Positions 62,474 to 64,000 of a stretch of DNA of 64,000 bases are shown here, one piece after another. The notes beneath the pieces were generated by a model. That model ran no database searches. It saw nothing but the letters and a program-made list of their open reading frames with translations, and was not told the origin of the DNA. Position 1 is the first letter of the stretch. The number at the start of each line of letters is the position of its first letter. The position numbers were made by a program, and so were the translations under genes. The DNA is from Shinisaurus crocodilurus (Eukaryota > Chordata > Lepidosauria > Squamata > Shinisauridae), in the NCBI GenBank assembly GCA_021292165.1, contig CM037878.1, forward strand, positions 7,742,857-7,806,856, written 5' to 3'.

Positions 62474-64000
62474 GGTTGTCAAAGCCAGGGTCTTGTTGTG
62501 AAGACGATGGGCCCGAGACCGGGACCTTGTGAGGCTGCTCGATAATCCAGCCCTGGTCAAAGCGCCCTCTGTCTCCGTTGTCAGAAAATGAAAAGCAGGG
62601 CCAGGCACAGATAATTTTGACCGTTCCATGACCTTTCCATGCCACCACTGCAGAGATTCCACGTTTTCATGGAATAGGGCGCCATTTGCCATTAAAAACA
62701 AGGTGCATGCTCACCACTTGCCTTCTTTTGACAGGGAAATGTTCCTTTGGGGCGCCACTGAAATGTGGCGGCAGCACTTCAGGGGGCATGGGGACCACAA
62801 AGAGGCCCAGGGCCTGCAAAACAGGAGTGGGGGGCGTGCATACGTTGCCCACCACTGTTGTAGAGCATTACAAAAGAATCACGATTTACCATGGCACTCC
62901 ATTAAGGCAGGGACTTCTAGTTAGTTGACCTCCAGACAATGAGTTTCTGCAGTAGCTGCTATAAATAGGCATATCGCTGCAGTATTTATGATTCCCTCCA
63001 ATTTGAAATGCTGTTCTTTGGACTGTGTGTGTGTGTGTGTTTCTAGCAACAGCTGTAGGAATTTCCCCTACTTTCCAAAGCAGACTTATGCCTGTAATAT
63101 CCCAGTCAGAGGTTTCCTCCTGAGGTCTGATGTGTTTGGCAGGGCCTCAGTTCAAAGAGAGCAGGCAGCAGCACAAGAAGGGCTTAACAAGAGAAGAGAA
63201 CACTTAACAGTGTGTTGTCTTGGGGACGTGAGGGCACAACTAATCTGCCTGCATATTGTTGGCAGAGAGCTCTAGAGGGGGCTGCTGGATTTAGGCAGTA
63301 GCCCCATATTGGGGTAGGGATGGGGGAAGAACCTCTTTCCATTCACATTTTGATAAGAACTTCCCAAATTCGCACTTCCAAAATCAATATGTGAACCAGA
63401 AGCGCAGTTGCCCTTCAGTATTTGCACTTCTCAGAATGTTGCGATGCAGTTTTCTGAGCAAAAATGCATACAAAAGTGCATATATTGTGGAAATGTGTGC
63501 AGAAAAATGTACGTATTAGAGAATAAATGTGCAAAACAGCATTATATTAAGGAAAACTGCTTGTTAAAAAAAAGTGTACCGTATATTGGACAAACCTGTG
63601 TACCAAATGGGTATATGGATGGGAAAATGCACTTGAAAATGCACATATGAATGTTTGTCCACCAGTTTTTTAAAAGGTCACAAAGTGTGTGGAATTGGGA
63701 CAGAACAAATTTATAGGGTTGGGAAAAATGAGGAACTGAAATTGACAGATTTGTCCATTCCTGATTGTGGGCAAAGTCTCCTCCTGCCCTGAGGACTGGG
63801 AATGCACCGGTTCAGATTCTGACTTGGACGTGAATTTGCTGAATGCCCCTCTTGGCCAAGCGTCCTGGCCTCAGTTCCCAAAGCCCATTAGCTTGTAACA
63901 AATAGTGTCCTCCCTCATGGGGTTGCTTGTAAGGATGACCGTGATAAAGGTTATAGAACCGCTTATTTCCAGAGGGATAGCCGTGTTAGTCCATTGCAGC
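62474..64000. other. FYTTD1 intron 1, right edge
   Basis: A GT run at 63025-63040 is the only repeat noted. No exon matching the second half of the UAP56-binding motif was recognised. Confidence 0.5.

Noticed and set aside
57153..64000. FYTTD1 exon 2
   Set aside because: No frame beginning with the expected DDIIKL after an AG acceptor was seen; intron 1 is probably longer than the window.

Overview
The window is vertebrate nuclear DNA, almost certainly from a squamate reptile (a lizard). Three things point there: several Sauria-type tRNA SINEs with a BovB-like tail, abundant CR1 and L2 LINE 3' ends alongside an L1 end, and many hAT and other DNA transposons including a SPIN-type (SPACE INVADERS) hAT. 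Gene content is low and follows splice logic, so most long open frames here are chance frames or transposon remnants.

Two host genes are present, divergently oriented. RUBCN (Rubicon, a negative regulator of autophagy and endosome maturation) lies on the minus strand from its start codon at 49740 down to 6523. I could reconstruct twelve consecutive coding exons with canonical splice sites and matching phases. They encode about 603 residues: the RUN domain, the Ser-rich middle and the acidic/coiled-coil region. The C-terminal exons with the cysteine-rich Rubicon-homology domain were not found and should lie beyond the left edge. FYTTD1 (UIF, an mRNA-export adaptor) starts on the plus strand at 57074. 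Only coding exon 1 is visible, and its intron runs off the right edge. The two genes are also head-to-head neighbours in human (3q29), which supports both calls. Each start lies in a CpG-rich promoter: the RUBCN side has four ZNF143/THAP11-like ACTACA..CCC motifs, the FYTTD1 side four NRF1-like palindromes within 127 bp.

Layout: 1-6522, sequence left of RUBCN exon 12, mostly repeats; 6523-49740, RUBCN exons 12 to 1 with repeat-filled introns; 49741-50450, RUBCN promoter with a local duplication; 50450-56740, intergenic, with an inverted MITE pair, two solo LTRs, CR1, a SINE and L2; 56745-57152, FYTTD1 promoter and exon 1; 57153-64000, FYTTD1 intron 1 with L2, nested hAT/SINE and a SPIN element.

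The most interesting non-genic content is a set of foldback elements. Family A is a near-perfect 135-bp hairpin flanked by 8-bp duplications resembling CTCTAGAG. Family B (ends GGGYGCAATCC) and an older family C share with it the core CTACAACTCCCAGCATGCC, which resembles the ZNF143/THAP11 promoter motif and is also found in the RUBCN promoter. Many insertions have exact target-site duplications that I could read directly: at least six other hAT elements, three solo LTRs with 5-bp duplications, and probable mariner and Harbinger elements.
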